This document shows, piece after piece, positions 1 through 6,463 of a stretch of DNA of 10,460 nucleotides (its first letter is position 1; the number at the start of each line of letters is the position of its first letter). A model generated the notes under the pieces. It was given only the letters and a program-made list of their open reading frames with translations, searched no databases and was not told the origin of the DNA. The stretch comes from Chlorobium sp. (GTDB lineage Bacteria; Bacteroidota; Chlorobiia; Chlorobiales; Chlorobiaceae). The stretch spans positions 1 to 10,460 of the forward strand of contig JANQFD010000162.1 of assembly GCA_028278005.1 (NCBI GenBank), given 5' to 3'. The position numbers and the translations under genes are program-made.

Positions 1-800
1 GGATAGTCGGTAATCACACCATCCACTCCCATTCCGGCGAGCGCTTTCATTGCTTCCGGTGAGTTGACTGTCCAGGGAACGATACCAATACCCTGTCCAT
101 GCAGCATTGCAACAAGAGCGGGACTGACCATGGAAAAATACGGATTCAGGTAATCCGGCAGGAAGCCGAGCCCTTTGAGCTCGGTTTCAGGATTCTGACC
201 TCTCCCGACCAGCAGCCCGAGACTGAGTGACGATGAAATGTTTTTTGCCTCCTTGAGAATACGGGCGTCGAAAGACTGCAGCCTCACACGGGAAACCATG
301 CCCGACTTCTCTATTACGGCTGTGACAAGTTCCGCATATTCATCCGGAGGCGGATGCATAACACCGTCACCATCTTCTCCGGACTTGACTTCAAGATTGT
401 AAATCATGCCGCTGTGCCGACGCATTTTTTCACAGTACCGTTCCACCGAACAAAATACATCTTCAAGCAGCGGTTTCTCCGCACGCACGGATTGCTGTCC
501 TGGAAATCCCGCCACCGGTATTCCGCAGTCAAAGCGGACAATATCCGCGTATTTCATGGTAAACAGCAGATACTTTGCTTCATCACTCTTTGTAAGCACT
601 TTCCCGTCAGGCGTAGCGCACATCCCGGCCTGCATATACGGATCGTGAGAAACAACCACCCGGTTATCTCCGGAAATGCAGAGATCGAGTTCAATTGCGT
701 CGACTCCAAGCTCAACCGCCTTCAAAAACGCCGGAACGGTGTTTTCCGGGAAAAACGAGCGGGCTCCTCGATGAGCATGTATTTCGATGAATTGCTGCAA
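1..800 (-). CDS. Glycerophosphodiester phosphodiesterase (GDPD family), 3' end cut off by the window edge
   Basis: Enzymes of this family hydrolyse glycerophosphodiesters, the deacylated phospholipid head groups, to glycerol-3-phosphate and an alcohol. Reading from a TTG at 800, the frame stays open for about 266 codons to the left edge. The N-terminus shows the family signature: HAHRG with His10 and Arg11, PENT with Glu19 and Asn20, a VDAIELDL strand with Glu37 and Asp39, and VSHDP with His52 and Asp53. Further on are a DCG motif, NLEVKS, VPWTVNSPEA and GVDGVITDY. The last is normally close to the C-terminus, so probably only a few tens of residues are missing. No signal peptide is seen with this start. 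The start is uncertain: TTG has no SD and lies 3 nt after the T-tract of a terminator hairpin. An in-frame CTG at 848-846 has an AAGGA-like SD, formed by the last codons of the preceding gene, but CTG starts are rare. The family call is firm; the exact substrate is not known. Confidence 0.93.
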   Translation of the reverse strand, partial: MQQFIEIHAHRGARSFFPENTVPAFLKAVELGVDAIELDLCISGDNRVVVSHDPYMQAGMCATPDGKVLTKSDEAKYLLFTMKYADIVRFDCGIPVAGFPGQQSVRAEKPLLEDVFCSVERYCEKMRRHSGMIYNLEVKSGEDGDGVMHPPPDEYAELVTAVIEKSGMVSRVRLQSFDARILKEAKNISSSLSLGLLVGRGQNPETELKGLGFLPDYLNPYFSMVSPALVAMLHGQGIGIVPWTVNSPEAMKALAGMGVDGVITDY

Positions 801-803
801 TAT

Positions 804-825
804 AAAAAGGGGCTCGCGGAGCCCC
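804..825 (-). terminator. Intrinsic terminator after the RsbRD_N-like gene
   Basis: On the minus strand, GGGGCTC-CGC-GAGCCCC forms a perfect 7-bp GC-rich stem with a 3-nt loop (809-825), followed by five T (808-804). It lies 24 nt beyond the stop codon of the gene at 850-1365, as expected for its terminator. It is unusual in ending 3 nt before the likely TTG start of the next minus-strand gene, the phosphodiesterase. The complementary strand lacks a good T-tract after the stem, so the direction call is clear. Confidence 0.85.
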
Positions 826-849
826 TCTGGAAGATTGTACTGAGACAGA

Positions 850-1365
850 TTATTCCTTTATCAGCCAGCGCTTGAATCCCTCAACCGTTTTTTCAAACTC
901 GTTTTCTCCGCCGGCATCATTGACCGAGCAGATTACCCGTTCAAAGCCAACAAGAGCAAAATAGATCGCCTTGTCATAAAAATAGTTGAGCTGCTCGCCA
1001 AACTGAATAACACGGTTAAGATCGATACCCTCTGTAACAATACCCTGATCTTTGATGTATTCCACAAGCATGTCACGCTCAAGTATGAGTGAGTATACCA
1101 TCTCGCTGGATTTGATACCGGCCTGAGCTCGCGACTCGCCCATTTCACGGAAATTCAGGGCGATTTCCCTGTCTATATTCTCCTGCTTCGCAATCCATTT
1201 CCCGAGCCTTCTGAAACGCTCAAAGACAATGTCATGAAGTTCTTTCCTGGAAAACTTCGTGTAACCGCTGGTCAGCGAGTTGGACCGAACCTCCTCTACC
1301 CATTTAAGCGAAAGAGACTCGGCATGATCTTCAATAAGACCTATAAAACGATTGATAAGCAGCAT
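850..1365 (-). CDS. RsbRD_N-like single-domain protein (stressosome sensor-domain type)
   Basis: This is a 171-residue, all-helical, soluble-looking protein. The N-terminal half (about residues 5-60) contains HAESLSLKWVEEVRSN followed by YTKFSRKELHDIVFERFRRLGKW. This resembles the RsbRD_N family, the helical (globin-like) N-terminal sensor domain of RsbR/RsbRD co-antagonists in the stressosome. No STAS domain, kinase domain or second domain follows, so the protein would be a free-standing sensor-type domain. The assignment is by motif resemblance and is moderately sure; ligand and partner are unknown. There is no signal peptide or membrane segment. ATG at 1365 has no obvious SD. The gene ends 24 nt before a strong terminator. 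No partner regulator (RsbS, RsbT, a kinase or a phosphatase) is visible nearby. Confidence 0.75.
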   Translation of the reverse strand: MLLINRFIGLIEDHAESLSLKWVEEVRSNSLTSGYTKFSRKELHDIVFERFRRLGKWIAKQENIDREIALNFREMGESRAQAGIKSSEMVYSLILERDMLVEYIKDQGIVTEGIDLNRVIQFGEQLNYFYDKAIYFALVGFERVICSVNDAGGENEFEKTVEGFKRWLIKE

Positions 1366-1504
1366 GTTGCGGTTATTTATAAGTGGTAATACCTCTACCT
1401 GTAAAAGCTACAAGTATTGAAAAAAGATTTCAAACAGAACCGTCCGTTTTCAGCAGTTTTTCCCGGGCGACATACCATGATGCACTGAAACACCAACAGG
1501 CATT

Positions 1505-1816
1505 TCAACTGTGCCGGTTATGCTGTGTAACCCTTTTGTGCCTGGATGATGTTTTTCTTTTCGGCCTTGCAGTCTTTTTTTTCCTGACCTTGTTGCCTGA
1601 TATTTTCTGACGCTCCGAAAGGTCTACCCCCTGTGTGCCGAAAAGCTCGGGGTAGTAGTTTTTTTTCTTGTTGAATTTGTTCTTTCGGTACTTCTTTTCA
1701 AGGTCGGCGTAAGGACTTGGCGCTTCTGGAGAGGTGTTCGGGTTGTTGAAATTGGGTTCTTCAAGCACCTCCTCAAAATCATCCGAAACCACGTCAGGAT
1801 GAATATTCTTGTACAA
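1505..1816 (-). CDS. Small lysine/arginine-rich protein of unknown function
   Basis: I do not recognise this 103-residue product. It is strongly bipolar. Residues 7-20 are acidic (DVVSDDFEEVLEE), 21-36 are rich in Asn, Pro and Ser, 41-53 are basic (KKYRKNKFNKKKN), and 77-97 are a second basic stretch (VRKKKTARPKRK, then SRHKR). A short conserved-looking segment, YYPELFGTQGVDLSERQ, separates the two basic blocks. No membrane segment, signal peptide or cysteine is seen. The sequence looks mostly disordered, and the charge would suit RNA, DNA or ribosome binding, which is inference only. The start is TTG at 1816, with an in-frame stop three codons upstream and no SD; a GTG a few codons downstream is an alternative. 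The reading frame has sensible protein-like composition and no convincing competitor on the other strand, but a chance open frame cannot be excluded. Confidence 0.5.
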   Translation of the reverse strand: MYKNIHPDVVSDDFEEVLEEPNFNNPNTSPEAPSPYADLEKKYRKNKFNKKKNYYPELFGTQGVDLSERQKISGNKVRKKKTARPKRKTSSRHKRVTQHNRHS

Positions 1817-1925
1817 GCTGGTTTACGTTTATGTTAACAATCCTGAATCGATGCCTCAGCATATATGGTCAATACATGTGATCATTGCGTCGATCCATGA
1901 CCGGGGGTTAGTAATTTAAAATTTT

Positions 1926-1991
1926 AACGGTAATATGCAAGAGAGCCCCGAATACTCCGGCTATTTCATACAGAATAACGCATTTACCGTT
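1926..1991. repeat. Imperfect inverted repeat enclosing a small hairpin, upstream of the Pmp3-like gene
   Basis: The left arm AACGGTAATATGC (1926-1938) pairs with the right arm GCATTTACCGTT (1980-1991) over 12 bp with one bulged T. Between the arms, AGCC (1944-1947) and GGCT (1959-1962) can form a short inner stem. The right arm touches the candidate -35 box of the Pmp3-like gene. The element could be a cruciform or operator site in DNA, or a structured leader if transcription starts further upstream. Its function is unknown. Confidence 0.5.
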
Positions 1992-2040
1992 GTTTGTTGA
2001 GCCGATAAATAGTAAATTTTGGAAAAATCAACCTTTTATC

Positions 2041-2045
2041 CGGAG
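2041..2045 (+). promoter_or_regulatory. Ribosome binding site that decides the start of the Pmp3-like gene
   Basis: CGGAG lies 6 nt before the ATG at 2052. It supports that start over the in-frame upstream TTG at 2019, which has no SD and would add 11 residues that are not typical of the family. Confidence 0.7.
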
Positions 2046-2051
2046 AATAAC

Positions 2052-2234
2052 ATGGTAGATATTCGCAAATGGATTCTTGCCGTCATCTGCCCGCCTGCCG
2101 CCGTCCTTGACAAAGAAGTTGGAACCATTATGCTTGTCGGGCTTTTAACCGCTCTTTTTTGGGTACCCGGCGTTGTTGCTGCGTTGTTTATTCTGATCCA
2201 GCATCAGATTCAACATCGTCAGCCCCAGGTATAG
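2052..2234 (+). CDS. Pmp3/YqaE (UPF0057) family small membrane protein
   Basis: This 60-residue hydrophobic peptide has two predicted transmembrane helices: about residues 5-20 (WILAVICPPAAVL) and 26-48 (TIMLVGLLTALFWVPGVVAALFILI). The PPAAVL in the first helix and the WVPGVVAALFIL pattern in the second match the Pmp3/YqaE family, whose members sit in the cytoplasmic membrane. Yeast Pmp3 affects membrane potential and salt tolerance, and bacterial members are often stress-linked; the exact job here is unknown. Length fits the family's usual 50-60 residues. The polar tail HQIQHRQPQV is short. The gene has a good SD and its own probable promoter region. A stress role would fit the universal stress protein gene 530 bp downstream, but the two are separated by a pseudogene and need not be co-regulated. 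Confidence 0.88.
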   Translation: MVDIRKWILAVICPPAAVLDKEVGTIMLVGLLTALFWVPGVVAALFILIQHQIQHRQPQV

Positions 2235-2302
2235 ATTTCCAGGAAAAATACCGCCTTCCATCGATCACAGCCTGACGGAATAGCGTTATTCCTGAGGTTC
2301 GT

Positions 2303-2738
2303 TTGCTGGTGCACCTGAAAAGATACGTCTACAAATCAGGACTGGCTGTTGTGCCGAAGAGCATCCACCCCTTTCAAGTCGCATTTTGCGGATTCTCCAA
2401 CTCGGGGAAAACAACCTTGATGTCTCGGCTTGTTTCATCCCTGAAGAACCGCTATACCATCGGCTACTACAAACACGGCTGTCATCATCTCGATATCGAC
2501 CAAGAGGGAAAAGACTCCTCCGTCGTCCGGGAGAATCGGGAGCAGATTGCCCCTTATGCTGCGCCACGCTTCGGGTAACGACTCTCTACGGTCGTTTCTC
2601 GAAGATTATCCCGTTCATTACCTTGCAATAAGCGATCCTTATCGTTTACAGAGTATCGATGACCCGACGGGGGAAAACCGGCTAAAAAAACATTGCTGTC
2701 AGGAAAACGGAAAAAACAGTAAAAGCGTTTTCATGTAA
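2303..2738 (+). pseudogene. mobB: Decayed mobB-like gene (molybdopterin-guanine dinucleotide biosynthesis protein B)
   Basis: MobB is a P-loop GTPase that helps attach GMP to the molybdenum cofactor. The first frame (from TTG 2303) reads IHPFQVAFCGFSNSGKTTL, with a Walker A motif, then RYTIGYYKHGCHHLDIDQEGKDSS. These match the start of MobB, where GKDS is a strongly conserved motif. After this the reading breaks. The expected xESGAD segment is in the next frame (near 2538-2555), and a third frame continues with LRHASGNDSLRSFLEDYPVHYLAISDPYRL to a stop at 2738. The middle of MobB, with its VEG-type motif, is missing, and the tail after IDDP is not family-like. This fits two frameshifts plus internal deletions. 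The N-terminal piece alone (stop at 2578) could be made as a truncated product but would lack most of the fold. No other molybdenum cofactor gene is nearby. The start of the original gene is uncertain. Confidence 0.75.
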
Positions 2739-2764
2739 AACGATCACTGTGAAGGAAAAAGAAC

Positions 2765-3250
2765 ATGAAGATACTTGCTGCTCTCGACTTTACCGAAGCT
2801 GCTGACAATGTGATCAGAACCGCTCGGAAATTTGCAGACGCATCATCTGCAACCGTGACCCTGCTGCATGTTCTTCCCGAGGAGGGAAAGGGGATAGAGT
2901 TTAATCCGACAATTGAGCCTCATTATCAGCCTCCGGTGAAATATTATCGAGAACCCGATTCGAGCGGGGAAGGCGATACCGTCCCGATTCTGCATGACCA
3001 GCACTTTAAAAAGCTGCAGATTATTGCCGACACCCTGAACATGGCAGGAATAGAAACAACATTTTCGATTGTTCACGGTAATGCGGTGAGGGCGATTCTC
3101 GAAAGGGCTGAAAAAGAAAAGGCAGATCTTATCATGCTCGGTTCTCACGGTCATAAAACCCTGTATCAGCTTTTTGTCGGATCGGTTTGTTCGGGCATAG
3201 TAAATGAATCGCGCATTCCCGTGGTAATTGTTCCCCAGGAATTAGGGTAA
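2765..3250 (+). CDS. Universal stress protein, UspA family, ATP-binding type
   Basis: This is a 161-residue single-domain Usp. It opens with MKILAALDFTEAADNVI, where Asp8 and the following Ser/Thr-like loop are typical, and continues with the strand VTLLHVLPE. A variable loop follows (residues 41-75), then IVHGNAVRAILERAEKEKADLIMLGSHGH. The ATP-binding motif G-2x-G-9x-G-S is intact at Gly126, Gly129, Gly139 and Ser140, and the last strand is IPVVIVPQ. This places it with the nucleotide-binding members of the cytoplasmic family, which act in stress resistance and signalling. Length is normal for one domain. ATG at 2765 has AAGGA 8 nt upstream. It lies 26 nt after the mobB relic and converges with nqrF, 33 nt away, without an obvious terminator between them. 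Confidence 0.93.
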   Translation: MKILAALDFTEAADNVIRTARKFADASSATVTLLHVLPEEGKGIEFNPTIEPHYQPPVKYYREPDSSGEGDTVPILHDQHFKKLQIIADTLNMAGIETTFSIVHGNAVRAILERAEKEKADLIMLGSHGHKTLYQLFVGSVCSGIVNESRIPVVIVPQELG

Positions 3251-3283
3251 AGCAATCCGGTCGGCCTGATATAAAGAGCGAAT

Positions 3284-4513
3284 CTACGCGAATTCGTCGT
3301 AGGCTATCATCTCCTTCTCCACCCCCAGGTTGTCGAGCATCTCTTCAACTGCAGCAACCATAACCGGCGGGCCGCACATGTAGTATTCGATCTCTTCGGG
3401 TTCTTCATGCTCCTTGAGGTAGTTTTCATAGAGCACAGTGTGAATATAACCGGTGAACCCTTCCCAGTTATCTCCCGGCAGAGGGCTTGAAAGCGCAACA
3501 TGATAGGAAAAATTAGGAAACTCCCCGGCAATCGTCTTGAACTCCTCATCATAGATCATTTCCTTTCGTGAGCGAGCTCCGTACCAGAAAGAAACTTTGC
3601 GACCTGTCTTCAATGTCTTGAAGAGGTGAAAAAGATGTGAACGCATCGGAGCCATTCCAGCCCCTCCGCCGATATAAACCATTTCCCTTTGCGTATCCTT
3701 GATGAAAAATTCCCCATAAGGTCCTGAAACACGAACCTTGTCACCGGGTTTCAGACTGTAGATATACGAAGAGCCTATCCCCGGGGGAACGCTCCCCATG
3801 AGATCCTGAGGCGGTGTTGCGATTCGAACGTTGAGCATGATGATATTGCCCTCAGCCGGATGATTCGCCATGGAATAAGCCCTGAAGGTTGCCTGATCAT
3901 TGCTTGCTCTAAGCTGCCAGAGCTTGAACTTGTCCCAGTCTTCACGATATTCCCGGTCAATGTCGAAATCAGAAAAAACTATCTCCCGGTATTCAGGGAT
4001 ATCGATCTGGATATATCCTCCCGCCTTGAACTCAAGTTTTTCCTTTTCAGGGAGCTCGAGCACCAGTTCCTTGATGAACGTTGCGACGTTGCGGTTGGAA
4101 CGAACCGTGCACTCCCACTGACGAATATTGAAAATCTCTTCCGGCACGTAGATGTTCATCGCATCCCTGACTTTCACCTGACAGGAAAGCCGTACATCCT
4201 GCTTGATCTCCGAACGTGAAATGTGGTTCAGTTCGGTAGGAAGCACCTGTCCGCCGCCTTCGGTAATCCGGCATTTGCACATTCCGCAGGTCCCCCCGCC
4301 GCCACACGCTGAAGGAATGAAAATTTTTTCATCGGAAAGCGTGGAAAGCAGGCTTCGCCCCGCACTGACCGAAAGGGCGTTCTCATGATCGTCATTGATG
4401 GTAAGCACCACCTTTCCCTGTGGCAAAAGCTTGCTCGCAGCAGTATTCAGCAGGGTTACAAGCAGAATAACTACAGCGACAAAAACCAGAACAGCCGAGA
4501 GAGCTACAAGCAT
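3284..4513 (-). CDS. nqrF: Na+-translocating NADH:quinone oxidoreductase subunit F
   Basis: NqrF is the NADH-oxidising entry subunit of Na+-NQR. Electrons go from NADH to FAD, then to a 2Fe-2S cluster, then into the membrane subunits. The 409-residue product has an N-terminal membrane anchor (about residues 3-24). A ferredoxin domain (33-128) follows, with cluster ligands Cys70, Cys76, Cys79 and Cys111, the same numbering as known for the Vibrio cholerae protein. The FAD domain has RAYS (Arg211, Tyr213, Ser214), and the NADH domain has GGGAGMAPMRS (from Gly282) and CGPP (from Cys380). The C-terminus is AYDEFA, without the closing Gly-Gly of the Vibrio protein. ATG at 4513 has no clear SD. It is the last gene of the operon, 46 nt after nqrE, the widest gap in the cluster. 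No intrinsic terminator is evident after it. All key residues are present. Confidence 0.98.
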   Translation of the reverse strand: MLVALSAVLVFVAVVILLVTLLNTAASKLLPQGKVVLTINDDHENALSVSAGRSLLSTLSDEKIFIPSACGGGGTCGMCKCRITEGGGQVLPTELNHISRSEIKQDVRLSCQVKVRDAMNIYVPEEIFNIRQWECTVRSNRNVATFIKELVLELPEKEKLEFKAGGYIQIDIPEYREIVFSDFDIDREYREDWDKFKLWQLRASNDQATFRAYSMANHPAEGNIIMLNVRIATPPQDLMGSVPPGIGSSYIYSLKPGDKVRVSGPYGEFFIKDTQREMVYIGGGAGMAPMRSHLFHLFKTLKTGRKVSFWYGARSRKEMIYDEEFKTIAGEFPNFSYHVALSSPLPGDNWEGFTGYIHTVLYENYLKEHEEPEEIEYYMCGPPVMVAAVEEMLDNLGVEKEMIAYDEFA

Positions 4514-4559
4514 CGATAGAATCTTATACCTCAGTTAAGTAACACCGCAAAACAATCCC

Positions 4560-5186
4560 CTAAAGATTGATCCCGGAAAACGACATATACGCCATGGAAA
4601 TCAGACCGGTGAGCAGCATTGCAATGCCAAGCCCCCGCAATCCTTTCGGAACGTTGGAATATTTCAGTTTATACCGCATCGTTGCAAGCGTTACGATGGC
4701 GAGGAAAAAACCGATCCCCGCACTCGTACCGAATACCGCGGACTCGATCAGGTCATATTCCCGCTCAACCATGAACAGCGACGAACCGAGAATTGCACAG
4801 TTTACGGCTATCAGCGGGAGAAAGATACCGAGAGACTGGTACAACGTCGGGCTGACCTTGTCGAGAGTCATTTCAACAAGCTGAACCATAGCGGCGATGG
4901 TGGCAATAAACACGATGAACGTCAGAAAACTGAGGTCGACGTTTTCCATCCCGGCGATACCGGTCCATACCAATGCCCCTTTGCCAAGCAGGAACTCCTT
5001 GATCATCCAGTTTACAGGTACGGTTATGCCATTGACGAACACAACGGCCAGCCCGAGCCCTATTGAGGTCTCCACCTTTTTGGAGATAGCCAGAAACGAA
5101 CACATCCCGAGAAAGTACGCCAGCAGGATGTTTTTGATGAAAATCGTTTCAACCGCAAGATTCAGATAATGCGATATGGCGTCCAT
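4560..5186 (-). CDS. nqrE: Na+-translocating NADH:quinone oxidoreductase subunit E
   Basis: NqrE is a six-helix inner-membrane subunit that pairs with NqrD as an inverted-topology homologue. In Vibrio their four conserved Cys bind an Fe-S centre inside the membrane. The 208-residue product has Cys29 in the FLGMCSFLA motif and Cys130 in IAVNCAILG, plus the conserved KKVETSIGLGLAVVFV, VDLSFLTFIVFI and VPKGLRGLGI segments. It is about ten residues longer than the Vibrio protein, mostly from a longer loop near residues 66-82 (GKGALVWTGIAGMEN). Its ATG directly follows the nqrD stop (TAGATG), with GGAGG just upstream inside nqrD, so coupled translation is likely. RnfA is the closest alternative, but the nqrA, nqrB, nqrC and nqrF neighbours settle the name. 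Confidence 0.97.
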   Translation of the reverse strand: MDAISHYLNLAVETIFIKNILLAYFLGMCSFLAISKKVETSIGLGLAVVFVNGITVPVNWMIKEFLLGKGALVWTGIAGMENVDLSFLTFIVFIATIAAMVQLVEMTLDKVSPTLYQSLGIFLPLIAVNCAILGSSLFMVEREYDLIESAVFGTSAGIGFFLAIVTLATMRYKLKYSNVPKGLRGLGIAMLLTGLISMAYMSFSGINL

Positions 5187-5816
5187 CTAATCCTCCGTAT
5201 AACCGTTGACCGTTCTCTGAAGCCAGATGAGCAAACCGAGTATGATAAATGCTCCGGGCGCAAGCAGCATGAGACCGTTATTCACATACCATCCCCCGTT
5301 TTCAACATAGAGAAAGTCGGGAACGATCCTGTACCCGAGAAGGGTACCGCTCCCGAACAGTTCCCTTGCCGCCGACACAAGCAAGAGGATAAAACCGTAA
5401 CCCACGGCATTTCCAAAGCCGTCGAAAGCCGACTCCCGTACGTTGTTTTTCAGGGCAAACGCTTCCGCTCTGCCGAGGACAATGCAATTTGTGATAATAA
5501 GACCCACAAAAATACTCAGCTGTTTGCTGATATCGTAAAGAAAGGCTTTGAGAACCTGGTCGATAACAATGACAAGGGTTGCGATAATGGTCAGCATAAC
5601 GATTATCCTGACCCTCGATGGGATAAGATTGCGTAATACCGAAACGATAATGTTTGAACCGGCCAGCACAAAGATAAGCGCTCCGGTCATTACTACGGCC
5701 GTGTCCATTTTAACCGTAACCGCAAGGGCCGAACATATACCGAGCACCTGTGTCGTTATAGGGTTGCTTCGGCTAAGCGGTCCGGCAAATGCGTCGAAAG
5801 CTTTCTTCATTGCCAT
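5187..5816 (-). CDS. nqrD: Na+-translocating NADH:quinone oxidoreductase subunit D
   Basis: NqrD is the partner of NqrE in the membrane core of Na+-NQR, with six predicted helices. The 209-residue product has Cys28 in VLGICSALAV and Cys111 in ITNCIVLGRAEAFA, the two positions that help bind the intramembrane Fe-S centre in the characterised complex. DGFGNAVGYGFILLLVSAARELFGSG and the closing LLAPGAFIILGLLIW are typical of the family, and length is normal. ATG at 5816 overlaps the end of nqrC by 10 nt and has a GGG-containing SD 8 nt upstream. A second ATG two codons on would give the classic ATGA overlap, but its SD would be too far away. Confidence 0.97.
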   Translation of the reverse strand: MAMKKAFDAFAGPLSRSNPITTQVLGICSALAVTVKMDTAVVMTGALIFVLAGSNIIVSVLRNLIPSRVRIIVMLTIIATLVIVIDQVLKAFLYDISKQLSIFVGLIITNCIVLGRAEAFALKNNVRESAFDGFGNAVGYGFILLLVSAARELFGSGTLLGYRIVPDFLYVENGGWYVNNGLMLLAPGAFIILGLLIWLQRTVNGYTED

Positions 5817-6463
5817 GTTCTGTTCCCTTCATTGCCTTGCTTGAGAAGCTTCAGGTAAGCGTTCAGGTTATCGAATAATAGCCGGTTGACCGCTCCGGTG
5901 GTCAGAGAGGCACCGCTGATTCCGTCAACTTCATGTTCGCTCTCTTCCTGCAGCCTGCTTTTTGCAATGGTTACCGAAACCAGCTTACCATCCCTGAATA
6001 TCTTCTTGCCGACAAACCGGCTGGCAAAAAAATCCTTATCAATCTCACCGCCAAGACCCGGCGTCTCGCCGTGATCATAAAACGAAATCCCTTTGATGGT
6101 ATTCCTGTCCGGTTCCAGCGCTATAAAACCGTTGATGGTCGACCAAACCCCTTTTCCCGATACCGGAATCACATATCCTTCAGGGCTTTGCGGAGAACCA
6201 AATGTGTAATATTCACGCTCCTTTCCCTCGCTGTCCCTCACCTCTTGTCTGGTAAATTTCGACGTATAGAGTTCCTCAACATCTTTGCCGCTCATGTCGG
6301 GCTCCAGTACCCCGACCGTCTTCAGCACATTTTTCTTCGTATCCAGAGCCTTGTTGAACTCCTGGAGATCCTGAAGATTTATTTTCAGTAACGACAGCAG
6401 CAGAGCCGATACAACCGCCATCGCTATCACGAAAACATAGGTATAGCTGTTACTGCCTGTCAT
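5807..6463 (-). CDS. nqrC: Na+-translocating NADH:quinone oxidoreductase subunit C, covalent FMN subunit
   Basis: NqrC is anchored by one N-terminal helix (about residues 8-27) and has a periplasmic FMN-binding domain. In this family the flavin is attached through a phosphoester bond to the last Thr or Ser of an SGAT-type motif by the flavin transferase ApbE. Here the motif is DGISGASLT (residues 180-189), so the attachment residue would be Ser187 rather than the usual Thr. The FMN-domain segments GYVIPVSGKGVWSTINGFIAL and HGETPGLGGEI are well conserved. The 218-residue product is somewhat shorter than the Vibrio one. It overlaps nqrB by 14 nt and nqrD by 10 nt, and an AGAAGG SD lies 3 nt before its ATG. 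No apbE gene is in the window. Confidence 0.97.
   Translation of the reverse strand: MTGSNSYTYVFVIAMAVVSALLLSLLKINLQDLQEFNKALDTKKNVLKTVGVLEPDMSGKDVEELYTSKFTRQEVRDSEGKEREYYTFGSPQSPEGYVIPVSGKGVWSTINGFIALEPDRNTIKGISFYDHGETPGLGGEIDKDFFASRFVGKKIFRDGKLVSVTIAKSRLQEESEHEVDGISGASLTTGAVNRLLFDNLNAYLKLLKQGNEGNRTWQ

Larger units (their letters stand above)
1817..2051. promoter_or_regulatory. Gene-free stretch between divergent genes, probably holding promoters for both
   Basis: This stretch of about 235 bp separates the minus-strand small basic protein from the plus-strand Pmp3-like gene, so promoters for both should lie here. It is AT-rich, especially at 1913-1935 and 2005-2040. A weak sigma70-like pair, TTGTTT (1990-1995) and TAAATT (2013-2018) with a 17-bp spacer, sits at a fitting distance upstream of the Pmp3-like gene. 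The matches are only 3/6 and 4/6, so this is a suggestion. The region also holds the inverted repeat listed separately. I see no open frame of note and no tRNA. Confidence 0.3.

Noticed and set aside
354..875. Plus-strand open frame of 173 codons
   Set aside because: It lies opposite the GDPD gene, whose frame carries clear family motifs; its own translation has no recognisable features.
1383..1610. Plus-strand open frame of 75 codons
   Set aside because: It partly overlaps the small basic protein on the other strand, and its translation (Phe- and Cys-rich, from poly-T runs) looks like a mirror of Lys codons.
2547..2738. Independent 63-codon gene on the plus strand
   Set aside because: It is better explained as the frameshifted continuation of the mobB relic; no SD and no family of its own.
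3279..3297. Small CGAAT/ATTCG hairpin between the stress protein gene and nqrF
   Set aside because: The stem is only 5 bp, overlaps the nqrF stop and has no T-tract on either strand, so it is not a credible terminator.
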